Positions 21,456-33,340 of a stretch of DNA of 64,000 nt are shown here, one piece after another. Each line of letters begins with the position of its first letter. Within the stretch, counting starts at the first letter, position 1. Both the position numbers and the translations under genes were made by a program. Under the pieces are notes generated by a model. It saw nothing but the letters and a program-made list of their open reading frames with translations, was not told where the DNA came from and searched no databases. This DNA comes from Pseudomonas putida NBRC 14164 (GTDB taxonomy: Bacteria; Pseudomonadota; Gammaproteobacteria; Pseudomonadales; Pseudomonadaceae), in contig NC_021505.1 in the NCBI RefSeq assembly GCF_000412675.1, positions 1,730,501 to 1,794,500 on the forward strand, in the 5' to 3' direction.

Positions 21456-21670
21456 CAAGTCCCACGGCAGTGGAGAAACGCCGCGGCCAGTGCGTGCCGG
21501 CCGCAGTCTCGCGCAATCTGCTAGCGCTCTGCGGTCCATGATACGCCGCTGATGGCAGTATGGGGCCGCACTGCGACCTTTAGTCGCGTTGGGTTCGTGG
21601 TATGAATCGTGTTATGGCGGGTGTCAATTGATCCAGGTCATCAGCCTGCCAGAAATGCACTGGCTGTAGC

Positions 21671-21761
21671 GGCCTCTCGCGGGCTTGCCCGCTCCCACAT
21701 GAGCTGCACCGACCTCAAGATGGTGAGCAACTGGGGGAGCGGGCAAGCCCGCGAAGAGGCC
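21671..21761. repeat. Inverted REP pair between the proximal ccoP and ccoG
   Basis: GGCCTCTCGCGGGCTTGCCC at 21671 onward pairs with its complement ending at 21761 (GGGCAAGCCCGCGAAGAGGCC). It probably marks the end of the ccoNOQP transcript. Confidence 0.75.
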
Positions 21762-21769
21762 AGGCCTGC

Positions 21770-22750
21770 TTACTCGGCCTTGGCCTGCGCCTGGTCCCGT
21801 TGCGACAGGCTGTAAACATAAGCCGCCAGCAGGTGCACTTTGTCATTACCCTGCAACTGTTCCTGGGCGGGCATCTGGCCTTGGCGACCATAGCGAATGG
21901 TCTGCTGCAGCTGGGCAAAGCTCGAACCGTAGATGAACGCCTGTGGGTGGGTCAGGTTCGGTGCACCCATGGCTGGGGTACCTTTGCCTTCTGGCCCGTG
22001 GCAGGCCACGCAGTTGGCGGCGAAGATCTTCTGGCCGTTCTCGGCGTCGGCCTTCGCGCCCTCAGGCAGGGTGCGGCCATCGAGCTTGCTGACCACGAAT
22101 GCCGCCACGTCGGCCACGCCCTGATCACCGATCACTTCGGCCCAGGCTGGCATCACGCCGTGGCGGCCGCCCATGATGGTGGTCTTGATGGTTTCCGGCT
22201 CGCCGCCCCAGCGCCAGTCGTTGTCGGTCAGGTTGGGGAAGCCGAAGGCGCCCTTGGCGTCGGAACCGTGGCATACCGAGCAGTTGGAAGCGAACAGCCG
22301 CGCGCCCATTTTCAGTGCCTGCGGGTCCTTGGCCACCTCTTCGATGGGCATGGCGGCGAACTTGGCGAAGATCGGCCCGAAGCGGGCGTCGGCCTTGGCC
22401 ATTTCCTTTTCCCACTCGTGCACGCCGGTCCAGCCCGGCTGGCCGTTGGAAAACTCGGTCTGCTTGTCGTTATCCAGGTACGAGTAGCCCGGCAGGATGC
22501 CTTTCCAGTTGCCCAGGCCCGGGTACAGCACCAGGTAGCCGAGGGCGAAGATGATGGTGCCGACGAACAGCCAGAACCACCATTTTGGCAGCGGGTTGTC
22601 GTATTCCTCGATGCCATCGAAGGCATGCCCGACGGTTTCGTCGGTGACCTCTTCACGCTGGCCCTTGCGGGTCGACAGCAGCAGCCAGGTCAACGAGAAG
22701 ATGGTGCCCAGGGTCAGGACGGTAACGTACAGACTCCAGAAGGTTGTCAT
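21770..22750 (-). CDS. ccoP: cbb3 oxidase subunit CcoP, copy next to ccoG
   Basis: The di-haem c subunit delivers electrons from c-type cytochromes to CcoN. At 326 residues it has N-terminal membrane helices, the CcoP segment [11 protein letters not shown], and two haem sites, CSVCH and CVACH. Compared with the distal copy it carries an insertion of about 14 residues ([16 protein letters not shown] region). ATG overlaps the end of ccoQ by four bases. Confidence 0.96.
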   Translation of the reverse strand: MTTFWSLYVTVLTLGTIFSLTWLLLSTRKGQREEVTDETVGHAFDGIEEYDNPLPKWWFWLFVGTIIFALGYLVLYPGLGNWKGILPGYSYLDNDKQTEFSNGQPGWTGVHEWEKEMAKADARFGPIFAKFAAMPIEEVAKDPQALKMGARLFASNCSVCHGSDAKGAFGFPNLTDNDWRWGGEPETIKTTIMGGRHGVMPAWAEVIGDQGVADVAAFVVSKLDGRTLPEGAKADAENGQKIFAANCVACHGPEGKGTPAMGAPNLTHPQAFIYGSSFAQLQQTIRYGRQGQMPAQEQLQGNDKVHLLAAYVYSLSQRDQAQAKAE

Positions 22751-22938
22751 TGTTTTTTGCTCCCAGAAGCTTTTGCTTGCTCGACGTGCCGGGTGGCCTC
22801 GGGGTCATCCGCGAAGGGCAGTTGGGTCGCTTCGTCGAAGTCCTTTTTACGCCGTGGGTTGAACACCCACAGCGCCAGGCCCACGAAGGCCACCATCACC
22901 ACGACGGTGCCCAGGCCGCGAATCATCCCGATATCCAT
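22747..22938 (-). CDS. ccoQ: cbb3 oxidase subunit CcoQ, copy next to ccoG
   Basis: The 63-residue protein [20 protein letters not shown] has one membrane span and then the charged tail [20 protein letters not shown] typical of CcoQ. CcoQ stabilises the complex. A GTG at 22947 that overlaps the ccoO stop is an alternative start; the ATG gives the family N-terminus. Confidence 0.88.
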   Translation of the reverse strand: MDIGMIRGLGTVVVMVAFVGLALWVFNPRRKKDFDEATQLPFADDPEATRHVEQAKASGSKKQ

Positions 22939-22943
22939 CAGCG

Positions 22944-23551
22944 TCACCGTTTGCTCTTGATGATGGTGCCAAGACCCTGCAGGTACGCGACGATGGCGTC
23001 CATTTCGGTCTTGCCCTTGACCGCGTCACGCGCGCCGGCAATGTCGGCATCGGTGTACGGGGTACCGAGTGTGCGCAGCACCTCCAGCTTCTTCGCGGTG
23101 TCCTTGCCATCGAGCTTGTTCTCGACCAGCCACGGGTAGGACGGCATCTTCGATTCCGGCACCACGTTGCGCGGGTTGTACAAGTGCGCACGGTGCCAGT
23201 CATCGGAGTAGCGGCCGCCAACGCGGGCCAGGTCCGGCCCGGTACGCTTGGAGCCCCACAGGAACGGGTGGTCCCACACGCTCTCACCGGCCACCGAGTA
23301 GTGGCCGTAGCGCTCGGTTTCGGCGCGGAACGGGCGGATCATCTGCGAATGGCAGCCTACGCAGCCCTCGCGGATGTAGATATCACGGCCTTCCACCTCC
23401 AACGCGGTGCGCGGCTTCATGCCTTCGACCGGCTTGTTGGTGACGTCCTGGAAAAACAGCGGGACGATCTGGGTCAGGCCACCGACGCTGACGGCGATGA
23501 CCATGAAGAAGGCCAGCAGGCCTATGTTCTTCTCGACGGCTTCATGCTTCA

Positions 23552-23552
<1 letters not shown>
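22944..23552 (-). CDS. ccoO: cbb3 oxidase subunit CcoO, copy next to ccoG
   Basis: The mono-haem c subunit, 202 residues, [20 protein letters not shown] with a single N-terminal anchor and the haem motif CVGCH ([15 protein letters not shown]). It transfers electrons to CcoN. The start overlaps the ccoN stop (TGATG). Confidence 0.96.
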
Positions 23553-24994
<1,442 letters not shown>

Positions 24995-25047
24995 TCTAAG
25001 GTTCCACGGTTTTAATGTTCTTGTTGGTCGAAAAATCGGCGCCAGTA

Positions 25048-25061
25048 TTGATAACCAGCAA
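25048..25061. promoter_or_regulatory. Imperfect Anr/FNR-type site in front of the proximal ccoN
   Basis: TTGATAACCAGCAA matches TTGAT-N4-ATCAA at 9 of 10 positions. It lies 54-67 bases upstream of the ccoN start. It is weaker than the boxes at hemN and the distal operon. Confidence 0.4.
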
Positions 25062-25144
25062 GGCTACTGCAACGCAACTTTGGTACGCCGACCCGTGTCC
25101 GGGCCCGTTCACTGATGTCCCGCAGTGATCGGGTCTGGACGATT

Positions 25145-25173
25145 GTACACAAATAAATATTTGTAATGTGTAC
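25145..25173. promoter_or_regulatory. AT-rich dyad in front of the proximal ccoN
   Basis: GTACAC (25145) and GTGTAC (25168-25173) flank ACAAATA-AA-TATTTGT, giving a nested imperfect inverted repeat in an otherwise GC-rich area. It lies 151-179 bases before ccoN and may be a regulator site or promoter element. The minus strand has TACAAT across 25142-25147. Confidence 0.35.
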
Positions 25174-25330
25174 CGTTTTTCACCTTTTTCTGATCGATCG
25201 GTCAAGCTTTTTTTGGGGCGGCGACAGGCTATGCGCCGCGTCTGCTTCAGTCCTTTCGGAGCGAAGCCCACTGAGGCAACAAGCTTAGTTGTGTTCGGAG
25301 GGGGTGCAAGGAGGGGGTAGAGCGGGGAGA

Positions 25331-25434
25331 GGGGCTGCTTTGCAGCCCATTCGCAGCACAAGGCTGCTCCTACAGTTGTTACGCGATCCCTGTAGGAGCA
25401 GCCTTGTGCTGCGAATGGGCCGCAAAGCGGCCCC
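25331..25434. repeat. Inverted REP pair after the distal ccoP
   Basis: The left arm (GCAGCCCATTCGCAGCACAA in its middle) pairs with a near-perfect complement around a short centre at about 25380. It follows the distal ccoP stop directly and probably acts as its transcript end. Confidence 0.75.
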
Positions 25435-25440
25435 GGGGTA

Positions 25441-26382
25441 CTACTTGGAGGTCACCGTTTCAGCAGCGCTATCTTGCGACAGGCTATACACATAAGCCGC
25501 CAGCAGGTGCACCTTGTCGTTGCCCTGGATATCGGCCTGCGCCGGCATCTGCCCTTGGCGACCATAACGAATGGTCTGCTGCAGCTGGGCAAAGCTCGAT
25601 CCGTAGATGAACGCCTGCGGGTGGGTCAGGTCGGGTGCGCCCATGGCAGGGGTACCCTTGCCTTCAGGCCCGTGGCAAGCCACGCAGTTGGCAGCGAAGA
25701 TCTCCTTGCCCTTGACCACGTCGGCCTTGTTCCCTTCAGGCAGGCTGCGGCCGTCAAGGTTGGTCAGCACGAATGCGGCCACATCGGCCACGCCCTGATC
25801 ACCGATCACCTCGGCCCACGCTGGCATCACGCCATGACGGCCATTCATGATCGAAGCCTTGATGGTTTCTGCTTCGCCGCCCCAGCGCCAATCCTTGTCG
25901 GTGAGGTTGGGGAAGCCGAAGGCACCCTTGGCGTCCGAGCCGTGGCACACCGAGCAGTTGGAGGCAAACAGGCGGCCGCCCATTTTCAGCGCCTGCGGGT
26001 CCTTGGCCACTTCTTCTACGGGCATGGCGGCGTATTTGGCGAAGATCGGGCCGAACCTGGCGTCAGCCTTGTCCATTTCCTTTTGCCATTCGTTGACGCC
26101 GGTCCAGCCATTTTCATAGCCCGGCAGGATGCCTTTCCAGTTGCCCAGGCCCGGGTAGAGGATGAGGTAGCCGACCGAGAACACCAAGGTGCCGACGAAC
26201 AGCCAGAACCACCACTTGGGCAGCGGGTTGTCGTACTCCTCGATGCCGTCGAAGCTGTGGCCCATGGTCTGGTCGGTGGTGTTCTTGCTCTCGCCCTTGC
26301 GGGTGGCGAGCAGCAGCCAGGTCAGGCCGATCAGGCTACCGATGGTCAGTACGCTGATGTACGTACTCCAGAAGGTGGTCAT
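25441..26382 (-). CDS. ccoP: cbb3 oxidase subunit CcoP, distal copy
   Basis: The di-haem c subunit of the second, Anr-linked operon is 313 residues. It has N-terminal anchors, the [11 protein letters not shown] signature and haem motifs CSVCH and CVACH. It is close to the other copy but lacks that copy's short insertion between the anchor and the first haem domain. ATG overlaps ccoQ by four bases. Confidence 0.96.
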   Translation of the reverse strand: MTTFWSTYISVLTIGSLIGLTWLLLATRKGESKNTTDQTMGHSFDGIEEYDNPLPKWWFWLFVGTLVFSVGYLILYPGLGNWKGILPGYENGWTGVNEWQKEMDKADARFGPIFAKYAAMPVEEVAKDPQALKMGGRLFASNCSVCHGSDAKGAFGFPNLTDKDWRWGGEAETIKASIMNGRHGVMPAWAEVIGDQGVADVAAFVLTNLDGRSLPEGNKADVVKGKEIFAANCVACHGPEGKGTPAMGAPDLTHPQAFIYGSSFAQLQQTIRYGRQGQMPAQADIQGNDKVHLLAAYVYSLSQDSAAETVTSK

Positions 26383-26582
26383 TGCCCGTTACTCCTTGCA
26401 GCAGTCGTGGCAGCAGGTTCCTGCCCGCTAGTGGGCAGGTGGTCGTCGACGAAGGGCAGCAGGCGCGCTTCGGCGAAATCACGGTCGCGGCGGCGGTTGA
26501 ATACCCACAGGGAGAGGCCGATAAAGGCGATCATTACCACCAGGGTGCCCAGGCCGCGGATCATGCCGATGTCCATTTCCAT
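26379..26582 (-). CDS. ccoQ: cbb3 oxidase subunit CcoQ, distal copy
   Basis: The 67-residue protein [20 protein letters not shown] has one membrane span and a charged tail ([20 protein letters not shown]). ATG 26582 has GAGGTGA just upstream, overlapping the ccoO stop. A start two residues later is also possible. Confidence 0.88.
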   Translation of the reverse strand: MEMDIGMIRGLGTLVVMIAFIGLSLWVFNRRRDRDFAEARLLPFVDDHLPTSGQEPAATTAARSNGQ

Positions 26583-26587
26583 CGCAC

Positions 26588-27196
26588 TCACCTCTTGTTC
26601 TTGATCGCGGTGCCGAGCACCTGCAGGTAGGCGACCAGTGCATCCATCTCGGTCTTGCCCTTGACCGCGTCGCGGGCGCCGGCAATGTCGTCGTCGGAAT
26701 ACGGCACGCCCAGGGTGCGCAAGGTGCGCATCTTGACGTCGGTGTGGCTGTTGTCGACCTGCTGGGCGACCAGCCACGGGTACGACGGCATCTTCGACTC
26801 CGGCACCACGTTGCGCGGGTTGTACAGGTGCGCGCGGTGCCAGTCGTCCGAGTAACGGCCGCCAACACGGGCCAGGTCCGGCCCGGTGCGCTTGGAGCCC
26901 CACAGGAACGGGTGGTCCCACACGCTCTCGCCGGCCACCGAGTAGTGGCCGTAGCGCTCGGTTTCGGCGCGGAACGGGCGGATCATCTGCGAGTGGCAGC
27001 CCACGCAACCTTCGCGGATGTAGATATCGCGGCCTTCCAGTTGCAGCGCGGTGTAGGGTTTCATGCCTTCCACCGGCTTGTTGGTGACGTCCTGGAAGAA
27101 CAGCGGGACGATCTGGGTCAGGCCGCCGATACTGACGGCGAACACCATCAGCAGGGCCATCAGGCCGACGTTTTTCTCGATGACTTCATGTTTCAT
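26588..27196 (-). CDS. ccoO: cbb3 oxidase subunit CcoO, distal copy
   Basis: The mono-haem c subunit of the distal operon is 202 residues, [20 protein letters not shown], with the haem motif in [15 protein letters not shown]. The upstream in-frame extension to 27244 is rejected because the family starts with MKHE. Confidence 0.96.
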   Translation of the reverse strand: MKHEVIEKNVGLMALLMVFAVSIGGLTQIVPLFFQDVTNKPVEGMKPYTALQLEGRDIYIREGCVGCHSQMIRPFRAETERYGHYSVAGESVWDHPFLWGSKRTGPDLARVGGRYSDDWHRAHLYNPRNVVPESKMPSYPWLVAQQVDNSHTDVKMRTLRTLGVPYSDDDIAGARDAVKGKTEMDALVAYLQVLGTAIKNKR

Positions 27197-27209
27197 CAGG
27201 CGTTTCTCC

Positions 27210-28634
<1,425 letters not shown>

Positions 28635-28685
28635 GTATGGGTTCCCATCCACGGTTATTTGGCAGGCTTTACAGCGAGGCAAGCA

Positions 28686-29377
28686 TGATTAATGGGCAAA
28701 GTGCCGGTATTGACGGGGATCAATGGGCGAAGGTCGGAAATGTCCCAGGCTTGCGCTGCGATCCACCACAAGCGCAGGGCAAGGACGGCTACAAGGGCTG
28801 CCTGATCCTGGCCCACGGCGCAGGTGCGCCGATGGACAGCGGGTTCATGGACGAAATGGCGCAAAGGCTTGCGGCGCTTGGGGTGGCGGTAGTGCGCTTC
28901 GAGTTCCCGTACATGGCCGAGCGCAGGGTTACCGGCGGCAAACGGCCGCCGAACCCGCAGAAAGTGCTGCTGGAATGCTGGCGCGAGGTGTACCGGCAGG
29001 TGCGACCTTTGGTCGCGGGCAAGCTGGCCGTGGGTGGCAAGTCCATGGGCGGGCGCATGGCGAGCCTGTTGGCCGACGAACTGGACGCGGATGCGCTGGT
29101 GTGCCTGGGCTATCCGTTCTATGCGGTGGGTAAACCCGAGAAGCCACGTGTGGAGCACCTGGCCGGGCTGAAAACCCCGACATTGATCGTGCAGGGCGAA
29201 CGGGATGCGCTGGGTAACCGCGAGGCGGTGGCGGGGTATGCGTTGTCGCCGGCAATCGAAGTGAGCTGGCTAGTGGCGGGGGACCATGACCTGAAGCCGT
29301 TGAAGGCCTCGGGGTTCAGCCATGAGCAGCATATGCAGTCGGCGGCGGAACGCGTTGCTGATTTCCTGAAGGATTAG
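28686..29377 (+). CDS. Alpha/beta hydrolase of the KANL3/Tex30-like family
   Basis: From ATG 28686 the protein is 230 residues. It has an alpha/beta-hydrolase core: [15 protein letters not shown] (oxyanion turn), [11 protein letters not shown] (the G-x-S-x-G nucleophile elbow), [27 protein letters not shown] and GDHDLKPLK (catalytic His region). The substrate is unknown. The gene's first codons coincide with the Anr box region of the divergent distal ccoN, so initiation and Anr binding share DNA; alternative downstream starts are possible. Confidence 0.85.
28710..28723. promoter_or_regulatory. Anr/FNR box upstream of the distal ccoN
   Basis: TTGACGGGGATCAA, read on the minus strand as TTGATCCCCGTCAA, is a classic Anr box with one mismatch. 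It lies 76-89 bases upstream of ccoN and inside the 5' end of the divergent hydrolase frame. Confidence 0.85.
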
Positions 29378-29386
29378 TGCTGGATT

Positions 29387-29471
29387 CTTCGCGGGCTTGC
29401 CCGCTCCCACAAGGGCCGCATCCTTTCAAAGATCGGCGCAGAACCCTGTGGGAGCGGGCATGCCCGCGAAG
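29387..29471. repeat. Inverted REP pair between the hydrolase and ppnP
   Basis: CTTCGCGGGCTTGCCCGCTC at 29387 pairs with GAGCGGGCATGCCCGCGAAG ending at 29471. It sits between convergent genes and may act as a shared terminator. Confidence 0.75.
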
Positions 29472-29491
29472 AGGCCGGCACAGGCTGATGC

Positions 29492-29776
29492 TTAGTCGCG
29501 GTACTCGCACAGGTAAGCGGTATCCACCTTCACCTGCAGCTGGAACTTGCTGTTGGCGGCAACATTGAACTTGTCGCCCGCATTGAAGGTTTCCCAGTTG
29601 TCGCTGCCTGGCAGCTTCACGGTCAGCGCGCCCGATACCACGTGCATGATCTCGCGCTTGGCAGTGCCGAACTCGTATTCGCCCGGGGCCATGACGCCGA
29701 CAGTAGCCGGGCCTTCTTCGCCCGCGAATGCGATCGACTTGACGGTGCCGTTGAAGTACTCGTTGACCTGGAACAT
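29492..29776 (-). CDS. ppnP: Pyrimidine/purine nucleoside phosphorylase PpnP
   Basis: The 94-residue cupin-fold protein starts [20 protein letters not shown] and contains [20 protein letters not shown] with a Trp-containing segment ([14 protein letters not shown]). PpnP phosphorolyses several nucleosides to bases and ribose 1-phosphate. CAGGAG precedes the ATG. Confidence 0.93.
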   Translation of the reverse strand: MFQVNEYFNGTVKSIAFAGEEGPATVGVMAPGEYEFGTAKREIMHVVSGALTVKLPGSDNWETFNAGDKFNVAANSKFQLQVKVDTAYLCEYRD

Positions 29777-29849
29777 GGGCGACTCCTGAAAAGGGGGATG
29801 AAAAAGGGCTGGCCAGTATGCCCAAGCCCACAGGCCTCGTCATCTGCTT

Positions 29850-30401
29850 TCAGGGGCTGCTGGCGGGTAGGGTCAACGGTAAAAGCCGCGCCGTGTTGCG
29901 CGCATCTTCAAGGGCCCGGTGCTGCTGCCCGCAAAAGTGCATGCCGGCCAGGTGCAGTGCACCGTTCAGGCCTGTGGGGCGCTGCAGGTGGCGGGCCTTG
30001 GCAAAGCGTTGCTTGAGGTTGATGTGCGGCAAGGTCCGTAGCAGGCTGTCGAGCCCGTGAAGCTGCCATTCCTGGTGCAGTTGCTGGCGGTCGTAGTCGC
30101 CCCAGCTGACCCAGGCCTGAAGCTGCTCACGGTGGGGCCCGAGCCAGCGCTCGAAGCTTGCCCACACATCGCGAAACGGCGCAGCGCTGTCCACATCGGC
30201 CTGGCTTATGTGCGTCAGTTCGCGGCAAAAAGGGGTCAGCTGTGGCCGCCGCCGTGGCCGCACGAAACACTGAAAGTGGTCGACCTCGCGGCCTTCGCGG
30301 GTAACCAAGCTGGCGCCGATTTCAATGACTTCCATTTCTGTTACCGGCCACCCACCCTCGTCGGTGGTGGCTTCCAGGTCGATCACCAACCAATGGCCCA
30401 T
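29850..30401 (-). CDS. DEDD-type 3'-5' exonuclease (RNase T/ERI-like)
   Basis: From ATG 30401 the protein is 183 residues. The exonuclease I motif is VIDLEAT (D8, E10); motif II lies in LTHISQADVD and WVSWGDYDRQQL; motif III is HRALEDARNTARLL. These are the four acidic metal ligands plus the H-x4-D of DEDDh nucleases. The substrate could be RNA or DNA; KapD/ERI1-like proteins act on structured RNA, so RNA is plausible but unproven. Confidence 0.85.
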   Translation of the reverse strand: MGHWLVIDLEATTDEGGWPVTEMEVIEIGASLVTREGREVDHFQCFVRPRRRPQLTPFCRELTHISQADVDSAAPFRDVWASFERWLGPHREQLQAWVSWGDYDRQQLHQEWQLHGLDSLLRTLPHINLKQRFAKARHLQRPTGLNGALHLAGMHFCGQQHRALEDARNTARLLPLTLPASSP

Positions 30402-30572
30402 ACCAGGCTCCCTTGCAGATCCTGCTAGAGCGTAGCCAAACTCCGCGCATACGGCACCCCCTGGCATATTGCCGCCTGCTTTGTCACAAAGAGCGCGCAC
30501 CAGCAGTTGTGCCGCTTCCGGAAAACGCCTAGCTTAAGCGGACCCAGGCATGAACCGTGATGAGCGTCCGTC

Positions 30573-31373
30573 TTGACTCCAGCACCCGGCCCCAAGGCCT
30601 TGTCCACCCTGATGTTGCTGGCCGTGTATTGGCTGGCGGTGCCGGCATGGGCTGCCGACGCCGTCGAGGTGAAGATTGGCGCGGCGCATTTCCCGCCCTA
30701 CACGGTGCGCCCTGAACAGGGGGCCGACACCGGCCTGTTGCCGCAACTGGTCGACGCGCTCAACCGCTTGCAGCAGGGTTATCACTTCGTCCTGGTGCCC
30801 ACTTCCATCCAGCGGCGTTTTGGTGACTTCCAGCAAGGCCGCACCGACATGGCGATTTTCGAGAACCCACAATGGGGCTGGGAGCAGATTGCCCACCAGA
30901 CCGTCGACATGGGCCTGGAGGATGCCGAAGTGTTCGTTGCCCGCCAGGCCAATGGCAGCGACCCGCATTACTTCGACGACCTGAGTGACAAACGCCTGGC
31001 ATTGTTCAACGGCTACCACTACGCGTTCGCCCGCTTCAACTCCGACCCCGACTACCTGCGCGAAGCCTACAACGCGACCCTGACCTACTCCCACGACAGC
31101 AACCTGCTGATGGTGCAGGCCGGCCGCGCCGATATCGCCCTGGTCACGCGCTCCTACCTCAGTGATTTCCTGGCGCGCAACCCGGCCAGCAGGGCGCAGC
31201 TGGTGCCTTCGCAGCGCATCGACCAGGTCTATCACCACTACGCCTTGCTGCGCCCGGGTGCCCCTATCGGCGAGCAGTCATTTGCCGGCCTGCTGCGTGA
31301 CCTGCGTGACAGCGGTGAACTGGCACGGATCTTCGAGCCCTACCGAATTACCGTCTCGGTCCCCCAGGACTAA
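30573..31373 (+). CDS. Periplasmic solute-binding protein (SBP_bac_3-like), orphan
   Basis: The 266-residue product has a signal peptide (STLMLLAVYWLAVPAWAADA) and a two-lobed binding-protein fold (VKIGAAHFPPYTVRPEQGAD, GLLPQLVDALNRLQQGYHFV, FGDFQQGRTDMAIFENPQWG). An in-frame stop at 30561 leaves TTG 30573 as the start that keeps the full signal peptide; ATG 30612 would lose it. No transporter partner is nearby. The stop codon overlaps the PfrI-type promoter for the next gene. Confidence 0.8.
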   Translation: MTPAPGPKALSTLMLLAVYWLAVPAWAADAVEVKIGAAHFPPYTVRPEQGADTGLLPQLVDALNRLQQGYHFVLVPTSIQRRFGDFQQGRTDMAIFENPQWGWEQIAHQTVDMGLEDAEVFVARQANGSDPHYFDDLSDKRLALFNGYHYAFARFNSDPDYLREAYNATLTYSHDSNLLMVQAGRADIALVTRSYLSDFLARNPASRAQLVPSQRIDQVYHHYALLRPGAPIGEQSFAGLLRDLRDSGELARIFEPYRITVSVPQD

Positions 31374-31394
31374 ATTCACGCACTGCGGCAACGT
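31371..31394 (+). promoter_or_regulatory. PfrI/PvdS-type promoter for the siderophore acetyltransferase gene
   Basis: TAAAT (31371-31375), exactly 16 bp, then CGT (31392-31394), matching the iron-starvation promoter consensus TAAAT-N16-CGT. It lies 43 bases before the ATG at 31437 and overlaps the stop codon of the preceding gene. Confidence 0.9.
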
Positions 31395-31436
31395 TCTCAA
31401 CAGTGAGCCTTTTCTTCATTTTCGTGAGTCCAGCCC

Positions 31437-32450
31437 ATGCCGTTTGATGCCGCTTCGCAGCCCCAGTCACCGCCACGCTGGCGCAGCCTCAGTGCCGAGG
31501 AGGGTGACAGCTGGCTAAGCCTCACCCTCGAAGGCCGCCCACTGATCCAGGTGCGCCTGGAGGCGGGCGCTACCTTGCACGTCCACCTCGAGCGCGCCTG
31601 CGATGAGCGCCCCTATCAAGCCTTGTGGGCTGCCTGCTACTGGCTGCTGTCCCGCGATACGGGCTGCCAGCGCCTGGTCTGGCACTTGCCCGAGGTACAG
31701 CCCCAGGCACTGGCCAGTGGCTTGCTGCTGGTGGCTGAGCAAGCTGGCCAGTACCTGTGCGAGCGGGCGCTGTTCTGGCAACTGCCACAGCCATGGCTGG
31801 GTGATGCGCTGGCCTCGGTGTACCCGCAGCAGATGCAAATCAGCAACGGCAAGCGTCACCCGCGCCGCGCGCCCAAGCCCCGCGGTGAGGTGTACCGGCG
31901 CTTCGATGCGCGCCTGGGTAGCTGGGTGTCGCTGCGCACGCTGGAGATCGAGCACGACCTGGAGCGTTTCAACCGCTGGCAGAACAACCCGCGGGTGGAT
32001 GCGTTCTGGCAGGAGGGCGGCACGCTGGCGCAGCACCGCGAGTACCTGGGCAAGCTGGAGGCCGACCCGCATACCCTGACACTGATCGGCTGCTTTGATG
32101 ATGAGCCGTTTGCCTACTTCGAGGCGTACTGGGCGAAGGAAGATCGCATTGCGCCGTTCTACGCGGCCGATGACTACGACCGCGGCATCCACATGCTGGT
32201 AGGGGAGGAGAACCATCGCGGGCCGCCCAAGGTGGCCAGCTGGCTATCGGCGCTGGTGCACTACCTGTTTCTGGATGACCCGCGTACCCAGCGGGTGGTG
32301 GCTGAGCCACGTGCCGACAACGGCAAGATGATCGGCTACATGCACGACCAGTGCTTCCATTGCGACAAGGAATTCGACTTCCCGCACAAGCGTGCGGCGC
32401 TGATGATTCTGGGGCGGGAACGGTTCTTCGATCGCTGCAAGCTGGCTTGA
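31437..32450 (+). CDS. Siderophore-biosynthesis N-acetyltransferase (IucB/AlcB/PvdYII-like)
   Basis: The 337-residue protein has a variable N-terminal half and a C-terminal GNAT-type domain of the siderophore acyltransferase family (Acetyltransf_8). The signatures are LTLIGCFDDEPFAYFEAYWA, GIHMLVGEENHRGPPKVASW and PRTQRVVAEPRADNGKMIGY. By family it should acylate N5-hydroxyornithine or a related hydroxylated amine for pyoverdine. Its own PfrI-type promoter supports membership of the pyoverdine regulon. The closest named homologue I would compare is PvdYII; the exact substrate is not visible from the sequence. Confidence 0.85.
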   Translation: MPFDAASQPQSPPRWRSLSAEEGDSWLSLTLEGRPLIQVRLEAGATLHVHLERACDERPYQALWAACYWLLSRDTGCQRLVWHLPEVQPQALASGLLLVAEQAGQYLCERALFWQLPQPWLGDALASVYPQQMQISNGKRHPRRAPKPRGEVYRRFDARLGSWVSLRTLEIEHDLERFNRWQNNPRVDAFWQEGGTLAQHREYLGKLEADPHTLTLIGCFDDEPFAYFEAYWAKEDRIAPFYAADDYDRGIHMLVGEENHRGPPKVASWLSALVHYLFLDDPRTQRVVAEPRADNGKMIGYMHDQCFHCDKEFDFPHKRAALMILGRERFFDRCKLA

Positions 32451-32457
32451 TACCGAG

Positions 32458-32493
32458 TTTGCTTCTTCGCGGGCATGCCCGCGAAGAAGCAAA
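32458..32493. terminator. Perfect 36-bp palindrome between convergent acetyltransferase and pfrI
   Basis: TTTGCTTCTTCGCGGGCATG begins a perfectly symmetrical palindrome at 32458, ending with its complement at 32493. It lies 8 bases after the acetyltransferase stop and 10 bases before the pfrI stop. Its T- and A-tracts at either end make it a compact bidirectional terminator; the core is a REP-like GCGGGC motif. Confidence 0.85.
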
Positions 32494-32503
32494 CCCTGTG
32501 TGA

Positions 32504-33034
32504 TCAGGCCTGCCGATTGGCGGTCTTGCGGCAATGCACCAGCGCATCGCGGATCATGAAGTTGACCAGTGTCGGCGACACCCCCAGCTCCTTGGCAATG
32601 TCCTTCTGCGGTACGCCATGCAGGCGGTACATCTCGAACGCATAGCGGGTACGCTGCGGCAGTTCGTTCAGCGCCTCGGCAATGTCGTCCAGCGCTGCGA
32701 GGTTGATGTGGGTCGCTTCGGGCGAGGCGTTCTGGAGGACCACGTTCAGGCCTTCCTCCTCGCTGCCGGAGTACTTCAGCTCCATCGCCTGCTTACGGTA
32801 GTGGTCAATCGCCAGGTTGCGCACAATCTGGAACAGGTAGCTGAGCTGCGCCTTGAACGACGAGGTGATCTGCGGGGCAGCGTTGAGCCGGAAAAAGGCA
32901 TCCTGCACCACATCTTCGGCGCGCGAGCGGCAACCGGTGATGCGGGCGGCGATCTTGACCAGGATGCTGCGATTGTCGACGAAGGCCTGCAGTAATGGTG
33001 AATCGCACTTACTTGTGGATAGTTGTTCCGCCAT
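32504..33034 (-). CDS. pfrI: Iron-starvation ECF sigma factor PfrI (PvdS type)
   Basis: The 176-residue protein starts MAEQLSTSKCDSPLLQAFVD. The region 2 helix is RAEDVVQDAFFRL and SYLFQIVRNLAIDHYRKQAM; region 4 is LNELPQRTRYAFEMYRLHGV followed by PQKDIAKELGVSPTLVNFMI. This is a PvdS/PfrI-class sigma factor that directs RNA polymerase to pyoverdine promoters. ATG 33034 has AAGGTGA upstream. The open frame runs a further 1100 codons upstream antisense to pvdL, but that part is a non-coding artefact. Confidence 0.95.
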   Translation of the reverse strand: MAEQLSTSKCDSPLLQAFVDNRSILVKIAARITGCRSRAEDVVQDAFFRLNAAPQITSSFKAQLSYLFQIVRNLAIDHYRKQAMELKYSGSEEEGLNVVLQNASPEATHINLAALDDIAEALNELPQRTRYAFEMYRLHGVPQKDIAKELGVSPTLVNFMIRDALVHCRKTANRQA

Positions 33035-33109
33035 GGAAATCACCTTGTCACAGAGGGGAAAGGAGGCCCCCAAGGCTGGGAAGCTTCCTACGACGTGCGA
33101 CAAGCTATT

Positions 33110-33128
33110 CAGAATGATAATGATTGTC
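33110..33128. promoter_or_regulatory. Fur box upstream of pfrI
   Basis: CAGAATGATAATGATTGTC matches the 19-bp Fur consensus at 15 positions, including the ATGATAAT core. It lies 76-94 bases before the pfrI start, so Fur with iron should repress the sigma factor. Confidence 0.85.
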
Positions 33129-33225
33129 AAATACGAAACGTAATTAGTATCTGTATCTTTCAGTTCTAAGCCCGCAGTGTGAAACGGTTCACCCTTGGCC
33201 CCTTCTGGCACCGCGTAATCCCCGC

Positions 33226-33249
33226 TAATTTCTGCCCCCGCCCATCCGT
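33226..33249 (+). promoter_or_regulatory. PfrI/PvdS-type promoter for pvdL
   Basis: TAATT (33226-33230), 16 bp, CGT (33247-33249). One base differs from the TAAAT consensus, but the spacing is identical to that in front of the acetyltransferase gene and pvdH. It lies about 92 bases before the pvdL ATG. Confidence 0.85.
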
Positions 33250-33340
33250 TCTCCTGTGTACATCCTCGGTCGCCACTCGCTGTCCGCCCACGTTCGCGGA
33301 GTAGCCGGCACGCCCCAACAGACACTGGCAGGAACACCCC

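Larger units (their letters stand above)
24995..25440. other. Regulatory gap in front of the proximal ccoN
   Basis: The 446 bases hold no gene. They contain an imperfect Anr-like site (25048-25061), an AT-rich dyad (25145-25173) and an inverted REP pair (25331-25434) that ends the distal operon. The promoter for the proximal operon must lie between about 25000 and 25300. Confidence 0.6.

Noticed and set aside
25182..25215. CTGATCGATCGGTCAA-like sequence near 25190 as an Anr box
   Set aside because: The half-sites are six bases apart instead of four and both are imperfect.
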